NCBI GenBank assembly: GCA_905397405.1
Contig: CAJPVJ010000712.1
Coordinates: 1 to 21,224, forward strand
Source: Oppiella nova
Lineage: Eukaryota; Arthropoda; Arachnida; Sarcoptiformes; Oppiidae
Length of the DNA: 21,224 nucleotides
Direction of reading: 5' to 3'
Shown: positions 14,909-21,224 of the stretch, in pieces
Numbering within the stretch: position 1 is the stretch's first letter
Layout of the letters: each line of letters opens with the position of its first letter
Program-made: the position numbers and the translations under genes
The notes under the pieces: model-generated
What the model saw: only the letters and a program-made list of their open reading frames with translations
Told to the model about the DNA's origin: nothing
Database searches by the model: none

Positions 14909-17155
14909 ATGGCTTTTTTGAATCACAATCGACCACTTTGGGCTTTAGTTGCAGCGGCACCAATGATGGTTGCGGTCAGTACAGCAGCACATGCACAGAC
15001 GTGGAAAATTAACTTACGCGATGCTGATCTCACGGCTTTTATCAACGAAGTTGCAGATATTACGGGCAAAAATTTTGCAGTCGATCCCCGTGTACGTGGC
15101 AATGTCACGGTTATTTCAAATAAACCTCTAAATAAAAATGAAGTTTATGACCTATTTTTAGGGGTGCTGAATGTCAATGGTGTGGTGGCTATTCCATCGG
15201 GGAATACCATTCGCTTGGTACCAGACAGTAATGTAAAAAACTCGGGTGTACCTTATGACCCACGCAATAATGCACGTGGTGATCAGGTTGTAACACGGGT
15301 GATCTGGTTGGAAAATACCAACCCCAATGATTTGATCCCAGCATTACGTCCTTTAATGCCACAATTTGCGCATTTGGCGGCAATACAAGGCACCAATGCG
15401 TTAATTGTGTCTGATCGTGCAGCGAATATTTATCAACTTGAAACCATTATTCGCAACTTAGATGGTACTGGGCAAAATGATATTGAAGCTGTTCCTTTAC
15501 AACAGAGTCAGGCTGAAGAGATCATTAAGCAATTGGATGCCATGAGTTCGACAGGCGCATCGAAAGACTTTGCTGGGGCAAGGGTTCGTATTATTGCTGA
15601 TGCACGGACCAACCGTATTTTGATTAAAGGGGATACAGGTACGCGTAAACGTATCCGCAATATGATTGAAATGTTGGATGTGCCTTCTGCAGATCGTTTA
15701 GGCGGTCTTAAAGTCTTTAAATTAAAATATGCCAGTGCAAAGAATTTATCTGAAATTTTACAAGGTTTGGTTACTGGTCAGGCAGTCAATTCTAGTTCAA
15801 ATAATTCTTCTAATAGTAGTTCTAACAACAGCAATAGCAACAGTTTTAATAATAACAATTCATCATCGAATACCGGCTCAAGCACTGGAAGCAGTATTTC
15901 AACACCAGCAATTAATTTAAACAGCAACTCAAATAACAATAATCAAAATAATATCACCAGTTTTAATGCCAATGGTGTGAGCATTATTGCAGATGGTGCT
16001 CAAAATGCGTTGGTGGTTAAAGCTGAGCCACAACTGATGCGCGAAATAGAGGCTGCCATCCAACAGCTCGATGTACGTCGTCAACAAGTATTGATTGAAG
16101 CGACGATTATTGAGGTTGAGGGTAATGATACTGATCAACTCGGTGTGCAATGGGCAATGGGTGATCTAAGCAGTGGTGTAGGTTTAATTAACTTTGATAA
16201 AGTGGGTACAAGTTTAGCTAAATTGGCAGCAGGCTATCTATCAGGTGGTGCAGCTGGTTTAGGTGGTGCTGTTGGTCCAGGTGCTTCTCTTGTCTTAGGA
16301 GATTATAAAGAAGGTGCAGACGGTTCACGTAGACTATATGGTGCAGTGATTCAGGCTTTAAAAGCCAATACCAAGTCAAATTTATTATCTACACCATCGA
16401 TTGTCACAATGGATAATGAAGAAGCGTATATTGTCGTTGGGCAAAACGTTCCATTTGTTACAGGTTCAGTCAGTACTGGGACAGGTGGCACCGTCAATCC
16501 ATATACCTCAATTGAACGTAAGGATGTGGGGGTGACCTTAAAGGTAATTCCGCATATTGGTGAGGGCGGTTCGATTCGTTTAGAGGTAGAACAAGAAGTC
16601 TCTGCAGTTGCTGAAAATAAAGGGCAGGCAACGGATTTGGTCACCAGTAAACGTTCTATCAAGACCTCTGTGCTTGCAGATCATGGTCAAACCGTGGTGT
16701 TAGGCGGCTTGATTTCAGATGATACAGCTCATACACGCCAATCTATACCATTCTTGGGTGATATCCCGGGCTTAGGCCGTTTATTTAGAGCGGAAGGCAA
16801 ATCGAATGCTAAACGTAACTTATTGGTGTTTATCCACCCAACGATAATTGGTGATAATGCAGATATACGCCGTGTATCTCAACAACGTTATGATCAACTG
16901 TATAGTCTGCAATTGGCGATGGATAAAGATGGTAATTTTGCCAAACTCCCAGCCAATGTTGATGATGTTTTTCAGCAACGACTACCGTTTAGCTCGACAC
17001 CAAGTTCGCAACCTAAGCTGGTACAACCACAACCGACAGCACAACCATCAAGCCAGTATCAAAAAGTGCCTACAGGTGCCAAGACAGGTGCAGTACAAGG
17101 CAATGCAGTGACTACACCCGTTGCAGAGGAACCAAATGATATCCGTAAGCAGTAG
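14909..17155 (+). CDS. gspD: Type II secretion system secretin
   Basis: GspD is the outer-membrane secretin through which folded exoproteins leave the cell. The 748-residue precursor has a Sec signal peptide (1-29, cleavage after AHA). Periplasmic domains N0 (about 31-105), N1 (about 125-188) and N2 (about 190-262) follow. N3 starts near 266 and is split by a Ser/Asn-rich insert (294-349). The secretin core runs from about 390 to 650 with RQQVLIEATIIEV, VPFVTGS, the VTLKVIPHI strand and LADHGQTVVLGGLI. A proline/glutamine-rich tail ends the protein and would be the place for a pilotin-binding segment. No pilotin gene lies nearby. The ATG at 14909 has only distant purines (AGGA near 14891). 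A leaderless or weakly initiated start is possible. Confidence 0.96.
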   Translation: MAFLNHNRPLWALVAAAPMMVAVSTAAHAQTWKINLRDADLTAFINEVADITGKNFAVDPRVRGNVTVISNKPLNKNEVYDLFLGVLNVNGVVAIPSGNTIRLVPDSNVKNSGVPYDPRNNARGDQVVTRVIWLENTNPNDLIPALRPLMPQFAHLAAIQGTNALIVSDRAANIYQLETIIRNLDGTGQNDIEAVPLQQSQAEEIIKQLDAMSSTGASKDFAGARVRIIADARTNRILIKGDTGTRKRIRNMIEMLDVPSADRLGGLKVFKLKYASAKNLSEILQGLVTGQAVNSSSNNSSNSSSNNSNSNSFNNNNSSSNTGSSTGSSISTPAINLNSNSNNNNQNNITSFNANGVSIIADGAQNALVVKAEPQLMREIEAAIQQLDVRRQQVLIEATIIEVEGNDTDQLGVQWAMGDLSSGVGLINFDKVGTSLAKLAAGYLSGGAAGLGGAVGPGASLVLGDYKEGADGSRRLYGAVIQALKANTKSNLLSTPSIVTMDNEEAYIVVGQNVPFVTGSVSTGTGGTVNPYTSIERKDVGVTLKVIPHIGEGGSIRLEVEQEVSAVAENKGQATDLVTSKRSIKTSVLADHGQTVVLGGLISDDTAHTRQSIPFLGDIPGLGRLFRAEGKSNAKRNLLVFIHPTIIGDNADIRRVSQQRYDQLYSLQLAMDKDGNFAKLPANVDDVFQQRLPFSSTPSSQPKLVQPQPTAQPSSQYQKVPTGAKTGAVQGNAVTTPVAEEPNDIRKQ
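15788..15955 (+). repeat. Low-complexity Ser/Asn-coding tract inside gspD
   Basis: About 56 codons are almost entirely AAT/AAC and AGT/AGC/TCT/TCA, encoding residues 294-349 between the two halves of the N3 domain. It is degenerate rather than a pure tandem repeat, so slippage is less likely than with a homogeneous tract, but indels in multiples of three would be tolerated. Confidence 0.85.
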
Positions 17156-17281
17156 CATTGTGGGCTTCGCGTAACAAGTGCTTCTAATCGCATGCTTTAT
17201 TTGATATTTAAAATAGCTTGTTAAAGTATTGTGGTGTGTTCTGTTGTGGCGTGGACAACATAAAGCTTGGTTTTACGCTGA

Positions 17282-17311
17282 TTTAGCACTGTAGAAATGT
17301 CATGCTAAGAT
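17282..17311 (+). promoter_or_regulatory. Candidate promoter for the FHA gene
   Basis: The extended -10 TG-C-TAAGAT (17303-17311) has TTTAGC (17282-17287) 18 bp upstream of its hexamer and lies about 30 bp before the FHA start codon. The 184-bp spacer after gspD also contains a TGTTGT/ACAACA hairpin (17242-17260), but it is not followed by a T-run. Confidence 0.45.
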
Positions 17312-17339
17312 AGACTTGAATTAGAATGGGAAGATAATC

Positions 17340-18062
17340 ATGACTTGGAAATTACAAGCAATTACAGGTGAGTTAGAAGGGCAGGAAGTCACGATTGACC
17401 GTGATATGCTGGTTGGACGCCATCAAGATGCAGACCTGTTATTACAAGCTGCGGAAATTTCACGTCGCCATGCCGCATTCTTATTAAAAGAAGATGCGCT
17501 TTGGGTTCAAGATCTAAAGTCATCCAATGGTACTTTTGTGAATGATATCCGTATCGATCAAGATAAACTATTGATGGACGGTGATATTGTTCAATTTGCC
17601 AGTGTTAAATTTAATGTGCTTGCACCAGTAAAACCTGTTGTTTTGCAAACTGAACAGGCAGCGCCTGAGGTTGAAGTTCAACCGGTTGTAGCTTCAGTAG
17701 AAACGCCAGTTCAACAACCTGCAGAAGCTGTGGCGACTGCTGAAATTAAACCAGCTGCCCCAGTAGAACGTACAGTGGCAGATCAGATGAATGAACAGGG
17801 CATGCCTGAGCTTTCAGAACGTGATAGCAATGTTCAAATCAATCGTGAAGGTATGCCTTCTGGTGTAGCAATCCCTAAACCTGCGCCAATTCCAGAAGGT
17901 GTGGATATTCATGCGGCTACACAGCCAAAAGTAGAGCAGGTCAAAGCACCTGAACTTGTTGCAGAAGAACATGTCGAAACTCAGAAAAATGCAAAGTTAG
18001 GTTTGGCAACACTGGTGATTTTGATCATTTTGGCAATTATTGCATGGCTATTGTTTAAATAA
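17340..18062 (+). CDS. FHA-domain protein with C-terminal membrane anchor
   Basis: This 240-residue protein places a phosphothreonine-binding module on the cytoplasmic face of the membrane. The FHA domain occupies residues 1-95, with the conserved Gly26-Arg27, SRRH (41-44) and SSNGTFVN (61-68) binding residues all intact. A Pro/Ala/Val/Glu-rich linker follows (96-215); it contains two related QGMP/EGMP words (153-156 and 170-173). One hydrophobic helix ends the protein (219-238), so it is tail-anchored. It lies between gspD and gph in its own transcription unit, with a promoter candidate and a terminator. No Ser/Thr kinase or type VI gene is in the window. Its phospho-partner is unknown. Confidence 0.85.
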   Translation: MTWKLQAITGELEGQEVTIDRDMLVGRHQDADLLLQAAEISRRHAAFLLKEDALWVQDLKSSNGTFVNDIRIDQDKLLMDGDIVQFASVKFNVLAPVKPVVLQTEQAAPEVEVQPVVASVETPVQQPAEAVATAEIKPAAPVERTVADQMNEQGMPELSERDSNVQINREGMPSGVAIPKPAPIPEGVDIHAATQPKVEQVKAPELVAEEHVETQKNAKLGLATLVILIILAIIAWLLFK

Positions 18063-18082
18063 TTTGCGAATGCGCTACACTC

Positions 18083-18112
18083 AAGGCATGCAATCGCATG
18101 CCTTTGTTTTTT
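18083..18112 (+). terminator. Rho-independent terminator after the FHA gene
   Basis: AAGGCATGC (18083-18091) pairs perfectly with GCATGCCTT (18096-18104) over an AATC loop, then TG and a T-run. It lies 20 bp beyond the stop codon and separates this gene from gph. Confidence 0.9.
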
Positions 18113-18156
18113 GTATTTTGGTTTTTAAAAATTAAAACTCGATTTAGGTGTAAATC

Positions 18157-18825
18157 ATGAATGTGGCAAAGCTAGACCAACGCGAACTGATTTTATTTGA
18201 TTTGGATGGGACCTTGGTTGATTCAGCATTTGATTTATATCGTGCCATGAATTTAAGTCTAGCGCGTTTGAACTTACCCCAAGTCACTGAACAACAGGTT
18301 CGGGTTTGGATTGGTAAAGGCACCTCGTTATTTTGTGAAAGTACATTGAAGTATTTAAAAGGTGAAGTGGATCCTGTACTGCATCAACAGCTTTTGGATA
18401 CATTCTTGGAAATTTACAATGCAGAACCTTGTGTTGATACCAAACCATTCTCTGGAATTTTAGAATTTTTAGAATGGGGAATTGAAAACAATAAGAAATT
18501 GATTTGTGTGACCAATAAACCAGAACAGCCCGCTCGAAAAATCTTAGAAGAATTGCAAATGGATCACTATTTTGTCGATGTAATAGGTGGTGATCGTTTT
18601 GAAGTGCGTAAACCACATCCAAAACCATTGTTGTATTGTGTTGAAACTTATCAGTCATCAACTGACAAAACCTTGATGATTGGCGATTCAAGTAATGATG
18701 TCGAGGCTGCACGCCGTGCAGAGGTTGATTGTATTGTGGTCAGCTATGGTTATAATCACGGTGAAGATATTCAACTCTGTCAGCCACAACAAGTGGTGGA
18801 TGATTTAACAGAGCTTTTGGCTTAA
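18157..18825 (+). CDS. gph: Phosphoglycolate phosphatase (HAD family)
   Basis: Gph removes phosphate from 2-phosphoglycolate, a by-product of DNA-end repair and oxygenase side reactions. The 222-residue protein has all four HAD motifs: DLDGTLVD (15-22) with nucleophile Asp15 and acid Asp17; VTN (118-120) with Thr119; KPHP (152-155) with Lys152; and IGDSSND (175-181) with Asp177 and Asp181. The helical cap lies between motifs I and II. Position directly before trpE matches the gph-trpE order of pseudomonads. HAD specificity is hard to read from sequence, so the substrate call rests on overall resemblance and synteny. The FHA terminator lies 45 bp upstream, so a promoter must sit in that gap. 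Confidence 0.9.
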   Translation: MNVAKLDQRELILFDLDGTLVDSAFDLYRAMNLSLARLNLPQVTEQQVRVWIGKGTSLFCESTLKYLKGEVDPVLHQQLLDTFLEIYNAEPCVDTKPFSGILEFLEWGIENNKKLICVTNKPEQPARKILEELQMDHYFVDVIGGDRFEVRKPHPKPLLYCVETYQSSTDKTLMIGDSSNDVEAARRAEVDCIVVSYGYNHGEDIQLCQPQQVVDDLTELLA

Positions 18826-18865
18826 CTCCGGTATATTTAAATTGTTGCGAAAAAAGGGAAGAGGA

Positions 18866-18901
18866 ATGAATAGCAAACGCACTTTTCGATGGCGTCACTA
18901 A
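18866..18901 (+). CDS. Candidate Trp-containing leader peptide upstream of trpE
   Basis: An 11-codon frame, MNSKRTFRWRH, ends at TAA 55 bp before the trpE start. It is preceded by a strong purine-rich ribosome site (AGGGA at 18854-18858, then GAGGA). The ninth codon is TGG. The 5' arms of the downstream inverted repeats overlap codons 6-9 and the stop codon, the geometry expected of a leader that senses Trp-tRNA. Against it: only one Trp codon, no T-run terminator afterwards and no clear promoter. It is not in annotation I can recall, so it is a hypothesis. Confidence 0.42.
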   Translation: MNSKRTFRWRH

Positions 18902-18940
18902 GTGAAATGCAGAGACATCCATACTTAGTATTATCGAAAA
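18883..18940 (+). promoter_or_regulatory. Nested and competing hairpins in the trpE leader
   Basis: TTTTCGAT (18883-18890) is an exact inverted copy of ATCGAAAA (18933-18940), and ACTAAGT (18897-18903) of ACTTAGT (18923-18929). Together they can form one long stem with a small internal loop. A competing stem pairs ATGG (18889-18892) with CCAT (18919-18922) and GTC (18894-18896) with GAC (18914-18916); it cannot coexist with the first. The outer 3' arm ends two bases before the trpE Shine-Dalgarno AGAGAG (18942-18947). Pairing is seen directly; control of trpE is inference. Confidence 0.5.
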
Positions 18941-18955
18941 TAGAGAGAATTCCTG

Positions 18956-20449
18956 ATGACAACCTTAGCGCAATTTGAACAACTAAAATCAGCGGGTTAT
19001 AACCTTATCCCTGTATACCGCCAACGCTTAGCCGATACAGATACGCCATTGTCTGTATTTGCACGCTTAAAACAGCATCAACAAGCTTATCTTTTTGAAT
19101 CTGTCGAAGGTGGTGAAAACTGGGCAAGATATTCAATTATTGGACTGGGTGAATCAATCGTATTTTCCTGTAATGCAGGACAGCTCACGATAAAATCGGC
19201 AGATGGCTCGATAGATACCCAGCCATGTGCAGATCCATTTCAATATATCCGTGATTTTCAAGCGCAGTTTAAAGTACCCACCCAGCAAGATTTACCCGCA
19301 CTGCCTAATTTTACTGGCGGCTTGGTGGGCTACTTTGGCTATGACGCAGTACGTTATATTGAGCCACGGTTAAAGAATGTGCCTGAGGCGGATCCCGTTG
19401 GACTGCCTGACTTATGGATGATGTTGTCTAAAACCGTCATTGTGTTTGATAACTTAAAAGATACTTTGTTTTTAATCGTGCATGCAGATGTTAATGATAC
19501 AGAGGCTTATGCCAAGGCTCAGCAACAGCTGGATGAGATTGAGGCATTATTGGCTATGCCAATCAGCTTGGTTGCTAAAAAACATACCGCTCCGCATTTT
19601 GAGTCACTGACTGGGCATGACAAATTCCTTGAGTCAATTGAGAAAGTTAAAGAATATATCCGTGCTGGTGATGTGATGCAGGTTGTTCCTGGGCATCGTA
19701 TGGTGTCGGATTTTGATGGTGAGCCTTTACAGGTTTATCGCGCATTACGACATCTCAATCCATCACCGTATTTATTTTTGGTGCAAGGGCAGACCCTTTT
19801 AGATCAAAAGCCGTTTCATATCGTAGGTTCTTCACCGGAAATTCTTTCTCGACTCGAAAATGGGATCGCGACTGTACGTCCGCTTGCAGGTACACGTCCA
19901 CGAGGAAAAAACAAAGAAGAAGATTTGGCGCTTGAAAAAGATTTGCTTTCTGATGAAAAAGAGATTGCGGAACATTTAATGCTGATTGATTTAGGCCGTA
20001 ATGATGTGGGGCGTGTCTCGAAAATCGGTAAAGTGCAAGTGACTGATCAAATGGTGATCGAACGTTATTCACATGTCATGCATATTGTTTCCAATGTACA
20101 AGGTGAAGTGTTGGATGATGTCGATGCTTTGGATGTTTTTAAGGCAACTTTTCCAGCAGGCACGCTTTCAGGCGCCCCAAAGATTCGTGCAATGGAAATT
20201 ATTGACGAAGTTGAACCGGTAAAACGTGGAATTTTTGGTGGTGCAGTGGGTTATTTGGGCTGGCATGGCGAAATGGACATGTCGATTGCGATCAGAACCT
20301 GTGTTATTCGTGAAAATAAGGTCTATGTACAGGCTGGCGCAGGCTTGGTTGTCGACTCAAATCCTGAATCAGAGTGGAATGAAACCCAAATAAAAGCTCG
20401 CGCAGTGATCAAAGCGGTTGAATTATCGTCAAACGGATTGATTTTATGA
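18956..20449 (+). CDS. trpE: Anthranilate synthase component I
   Basis: TrpE converts chorismate to anthranilate using ammonia from the TrpG amidotransferase, the first committed step of tryptophan synthesis. The 497 residues match the family. The N-terminal domain holds the feedback motif YLFES (45-49), and NPSPYLFLV (268-276) completes the tryptophan site. The chorismate-binding domain shows LAGTRPRG (310-317), HIVSN (376-380) with the catalytic His, GTLSGAPK (402-409) and ESEWNETQIKARA (471-483). The ATG is eight bases after AGAGAG. TrpG is not in the window, as usual where trpGDC is a separate operon. Feedback inhibition by Trp is expected from the intact LFES motif; the leader hairpins suggest extra control. 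Confidence 0.97.
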   Translation: MTTLAQFEQLKSAGYNLIPVYRQRLADTDTPLSVFARLKQHQQAYLFESVEGGENWARYSIIGLGESIVFSCNAGQLTIKSADGSIDTQPCADPFQYIRDFQAQFKVPTQQDLPALPNFTGGLVGYFGYDAVRYIEPRLKNVPEADPVGLPDLWMMLSKTVIVFDNLKDTLFLIVHADVNDTEAYAKAQQQLDEIEALLAMPISLVAKKHTAPHFESLTGHDKFLESIEKVKEYIRAGDVMQVVPGHRMVSDFDGEPLQVYRALRHLNPSPYLFLVQGQTLLDQKPFHIVGSSPEILSRLENGIATVRPLAGTRPRGKNKEEDLALEKDLLSDEKEIAEHLMLIDLGRNDVGRVSKIGKVQVTDQMVIERYSHVMHIVSNVQGEVLDDVDALDVFKATFPAGTLSGAPKIRAMEIIDEVEPVKRGIFGGAVGYLGWHGEMDMSIAIRTCVIRENKVYVQAGAGLVVDSNPESEWNETQIKARAVIKAVELSSNGLIL

Positions 20450-20477
20450 GTTTTTGAGGTTTTTTTGCAAAAAACAC

Positions 20478-20505
20478 TTGCAAGGATTCTGAGTTTTGCT
20501 AAACT
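20478..20505 (+). promoter_or_regulatory. Promoter of the tRNA-tuf operon
   Basis: TTGCAA (20478-20483) and TAAACT (20500-20505) are 16 bp apart and are followed by a GC-rich discriminator GCACACC, as in stringently controlled stable-RNA promoters. Just upstream the T7-GC-A6 tract (20460-20474) could act as an UP element. It lies 29 bp after trpE, with no obvious terminator between. Confidence 0.7.
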
Positions 20506-20546
20506 GCACACCGTTCCGATACGAAACGTACGAAACACTAAGAAAC

Positions 20547-20553
20547 GCCGGCA

Positions 20554-20594
<41 letters not shown>

Positions 20595-20622
20595 CACAGT
20601 TCGAATCCGTGTGCCGGCACCA
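20547..20622 (+). tRNA. thrU: tRNA-Thr(TGT)
   Basis: This is a 76-nt cloverleaf. The acceptor arm GCCGGCA (20547-20553) pairs with TGCCGGC (20612-20618), and discriminator A and an encoded CCA follow. The anticodon TGT is at 20580-20582 and reads ACA and related Thr codons. The TTCGAAT T-loop is present. It is first of four tRNAs in the same order as E. coli thrU-tyrU-glyT-thrT-tufB. Confidence 0.97.
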
Positions 20623-20635
20623 TCTTAAGGTTTTG

Positions 20636-20644
20636 TGTTATAAT
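20636..20644 (+). promoter_or_regulatory. Possible internal extended -10 promoter between tRNA-Thr and tRNA-Tyr
   Basis: TG-T-TATAAT is an exact extended -10 element in the 53-bp spacer. No good -35 is visible, since its place falls in the end of the tRNA-Thr gene. Chance occurrence in an AT-rich spacer is possible. Confidence 0.3.
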
Positions 20645-20675
20645 GTTGAAGAACAACACTGAAAGTAAGTGTAAA

Positions 20676-20759
20676 GGTGAGATTCCCGAGCGGTCAAAGG
20701 GAGCAGACTGTAACTCTGCCACGAAAGTTTCGAAGGTTCGAATCCTTCTCTCACCACCA
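20676..20759 (+). tRNA. tyrU: tRNA-Tyr(GTA)
   Basis: This is an 84-nt class II tRNA with a long variable arm. The acceptor GGTGAGA (20676-20682) pairs with TCTCACC (20749-20755), then A and encoded CCA. The anticodon GTA sits in the ACTGTAACT loop. A 53-bp spacer separates it from tRNA-Thr. Confidence 0.97.
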
Positions 20760-20791
20760 TTACTTCGATAAGTGGTAATTACCAACATTAA

Positions 20792-20867
20792 GCGGGAGTA
20801 GCTCAGTTGGTAGAGCGGTAGCCTTCCAAGCTACATGTCGCGAGTTCGACCCTCGTCTCCCGCTCCA
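20792..20867 (+). tRNA. glyT: tRNA-Gly(TCC)
   Basis: This is a 76-nt cloverleaf. The acceptor GCGGGAG (20792-20798) pairs with CTCCCGC (20857-20863), with discriminator T and encoded CCA. The anticodon TCC is at 20825-20827 and reads GGA/GGG. Confidence 0.97.
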
Positions 20868-20878
20868 TCGAAGATGAT

Positions 20879-20885
20879 GCTCTTA

Positions 20886-20925
<40 letters not shown>

Positions 20926-20953
20926 TCGAGTTCAAATCTCGATAAGAGCTCCA
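20879..20953 (+). tRNA. thrT: tRNA-Thr(GGT)
   Basis: This is a 75-nt cloverleaf with a D-loop one base shorter than its neighbours. The acceptor GCTCTTA (20879-20885) pairs with TAAGAGC (20943-20949), then T and encoded CCA. The anticodon GGT is at 20911-20913 and reads ACC/ACT. It lies only 11 bp after tRNA-Gly. Confidence 0.97.
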
Positions 20954-20964
20954 GATACAATTTG

Positions 20965-21080
20965 GTAGATTATTCTACACCAGTTTCTCAAAAGCAGGCT
21001 TATTAGTCTGCTTTTCAAGTATTAGGTGTCTAGTTTTTTAGACGATTGTCGATGCTGAGTTGTTTAACTCGTGTTCGACA
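20965..21080 (+). promoter_or_regulatory. Three hairpins in the tRNA-Thr to tuf spacer
   Basis: GTAGA/TCTAC (20965-20969 with 20974-20978) is the first stem. AAAAGCAGGCT with AGTCTGCTTTT (20990-21000 with 21005-21015, one G-T pair) is the strongest. The third is TGTCGA/TCGACA (21047-21052 with 21075-21080) enclosing GAGTT/AACTC (21057-21061 with 21066-21070) across a four-by-four internal loop. None has a proper T-run, so they fit RNA processing, attenuation or translational control of tuf better than full termination. Confidence 0.5.
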
Positions 21081-21097
21081 TAAACGAGGAAGAGCAA

Positions 21098-21224
21098 ATG
21101 GCTAAGGCTAAGTTTGAACGTAATAAGCCACACGTAAACGTGGGTACAATTGGTCACGTCGACCATGGTAAAACAACTTTAACTGCTGCAATTGCAACAA
21201 TTTGTGCAAAAACTTACGGCGGTG
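21098..21224 (+). CDS. tuf: Elongation factor Tu, 5' part (cut by window end)
   Basis: Only the first 42 codons are present. EF-Tu carries aminoacyl-tRNA to the ribosome as a GTPase. The visible part begins [20 protein letters not shown] and contains the P-loop GHVDHGKT (residues 19-26), unmistakable for bacterial EF-Tu. The Shine-Dalgarno GAGGAAGAG (21087-21095 region) precedes the ATG. Four tRNA genes lie directly upstream, the tufB context of E. coli. The single-letter start and P-loop leave no realistic alternative, but the rest of the gene cannot be checked. Confidence 0.97.

Noticed and set aside
15788-15955. Tandem repeat or CRISPR-like array in gspD
   Set aside because: The tract has no regular unit or spacer pattern; it is degenerate Ser/Asn coding sequence in one continuous frame.
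18284-18712. 142-codon open frame antisense to gph
   Set aside because: It is fully contained within a gene with all HAD motifs; its His/Gln-rich composition reflects the reverse complement of that gene.
20459-20475. T7-GC-A6 palindrome after trpE as a terminator
   Set aside because: The arms are only A-T pairs with almost no loop, so it would not make a stable terminator. It fits better as an AT-rich element upstream of the tRNA promoter.
20585-20788. Open frame antisense to the tRNA genes
   Set aside because: It spans tRNA-Thr and tRNA-Tyr on the opposite strand. Apparent protein matches in such places are common mis-annotations of tRNA regions.
1-21224. Genomic island, prophage or defence system
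   Set aside because: No integrase, transposase, attachment repeats or abrupt composition shift were seen. The tRNA genes at 20547-20953 lead directly into tuf with no insertion.

Overview
The window reads as an ordinary chromosomal segment of an Acinetobacter-type gammaproteobacterium (Moraxellaceae). Four things point there: low to moderate GC with AT-rich spacers; the block argH / algZ-algR / hemC-hemD-hemX-hemY that Acinetobacter shares with Pseudomonas; a detached gspN-gspC-gspD piece of the type II secretion system beside an H-NS gene whose C-terminus carries a TWTGRGKQPRW motif; and gph-trpE followed by thrU-tyrU-glyT-thrT-tufB. The genus call is from recalled protein resemblance and gene order; no search was run.

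Layout. 1-1373: a secreted DNA/RNA non-specific endonuclease, cut by or starting at the left edge, and a small unknown gene. 1439-2448: a bidirectional terminator, aquaporin aqpZ (minus) and an AT-rich spacer with a long inverted repeat. 2449-4247: an AraC-family regulator (minus) divergent from a membrane fatty-acid-hydroxylase/desaturase-like protein, with helically phased TGTC repeats between them. 4248-4625: a convergent spacer holding two strong terminators and a second hairpin. 4626-6337: argH-yggX (minus). 6328/6472-12563: the AlgZ/AlgR two-component pair, the haem genes hemC and hemD with the membrane proteins HemX and HemY, and a thioesterase. 12792-13181: hns and its terminator. 13279-17155: gspN-gspC-gspD. 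17340-18062: an FHA protein with a C-terminal membrane anchor. 18157-20449: gph, a possible 11-codon Trp-containing leader peptide with competing hairpins, and trpE. 20478-21224: a stringent-type promoter, tRNA-Thr(TGT), tRNA-Tyr(GTA), tRNA-Gly(TCC), tRNA-Thr(GGT) and the first 42 codons of tuf (EF-Tu).

How the genes work together. HemC and HemD carry porphobilinogen to uroporphyrinogen III, with HemX and HemY as membrane accessory proteins. GspC (inner membrane) and GspD (outer-membrane secretin) form the two ends of the type II secretion channel; the ATPase, pseudopilins and GspL/M are not here. ArgH performs the last step of arginine synthesis and TrpE the first committed step of tryptophan synthesis. 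The tRNA-tuf unit couples elongator tRNA supply to EF-Tu.

I saw no mobile element, CRISPR array, phage remnant or defence island, and nothing that is clearly a new system. The most interesting unexplained structures are regulatory: the trpE leader, the phased repeats between the AraC regulator and the hydroxylase, the aqpZ leader repeat, and the hairpins between the last tRNA and tuf.
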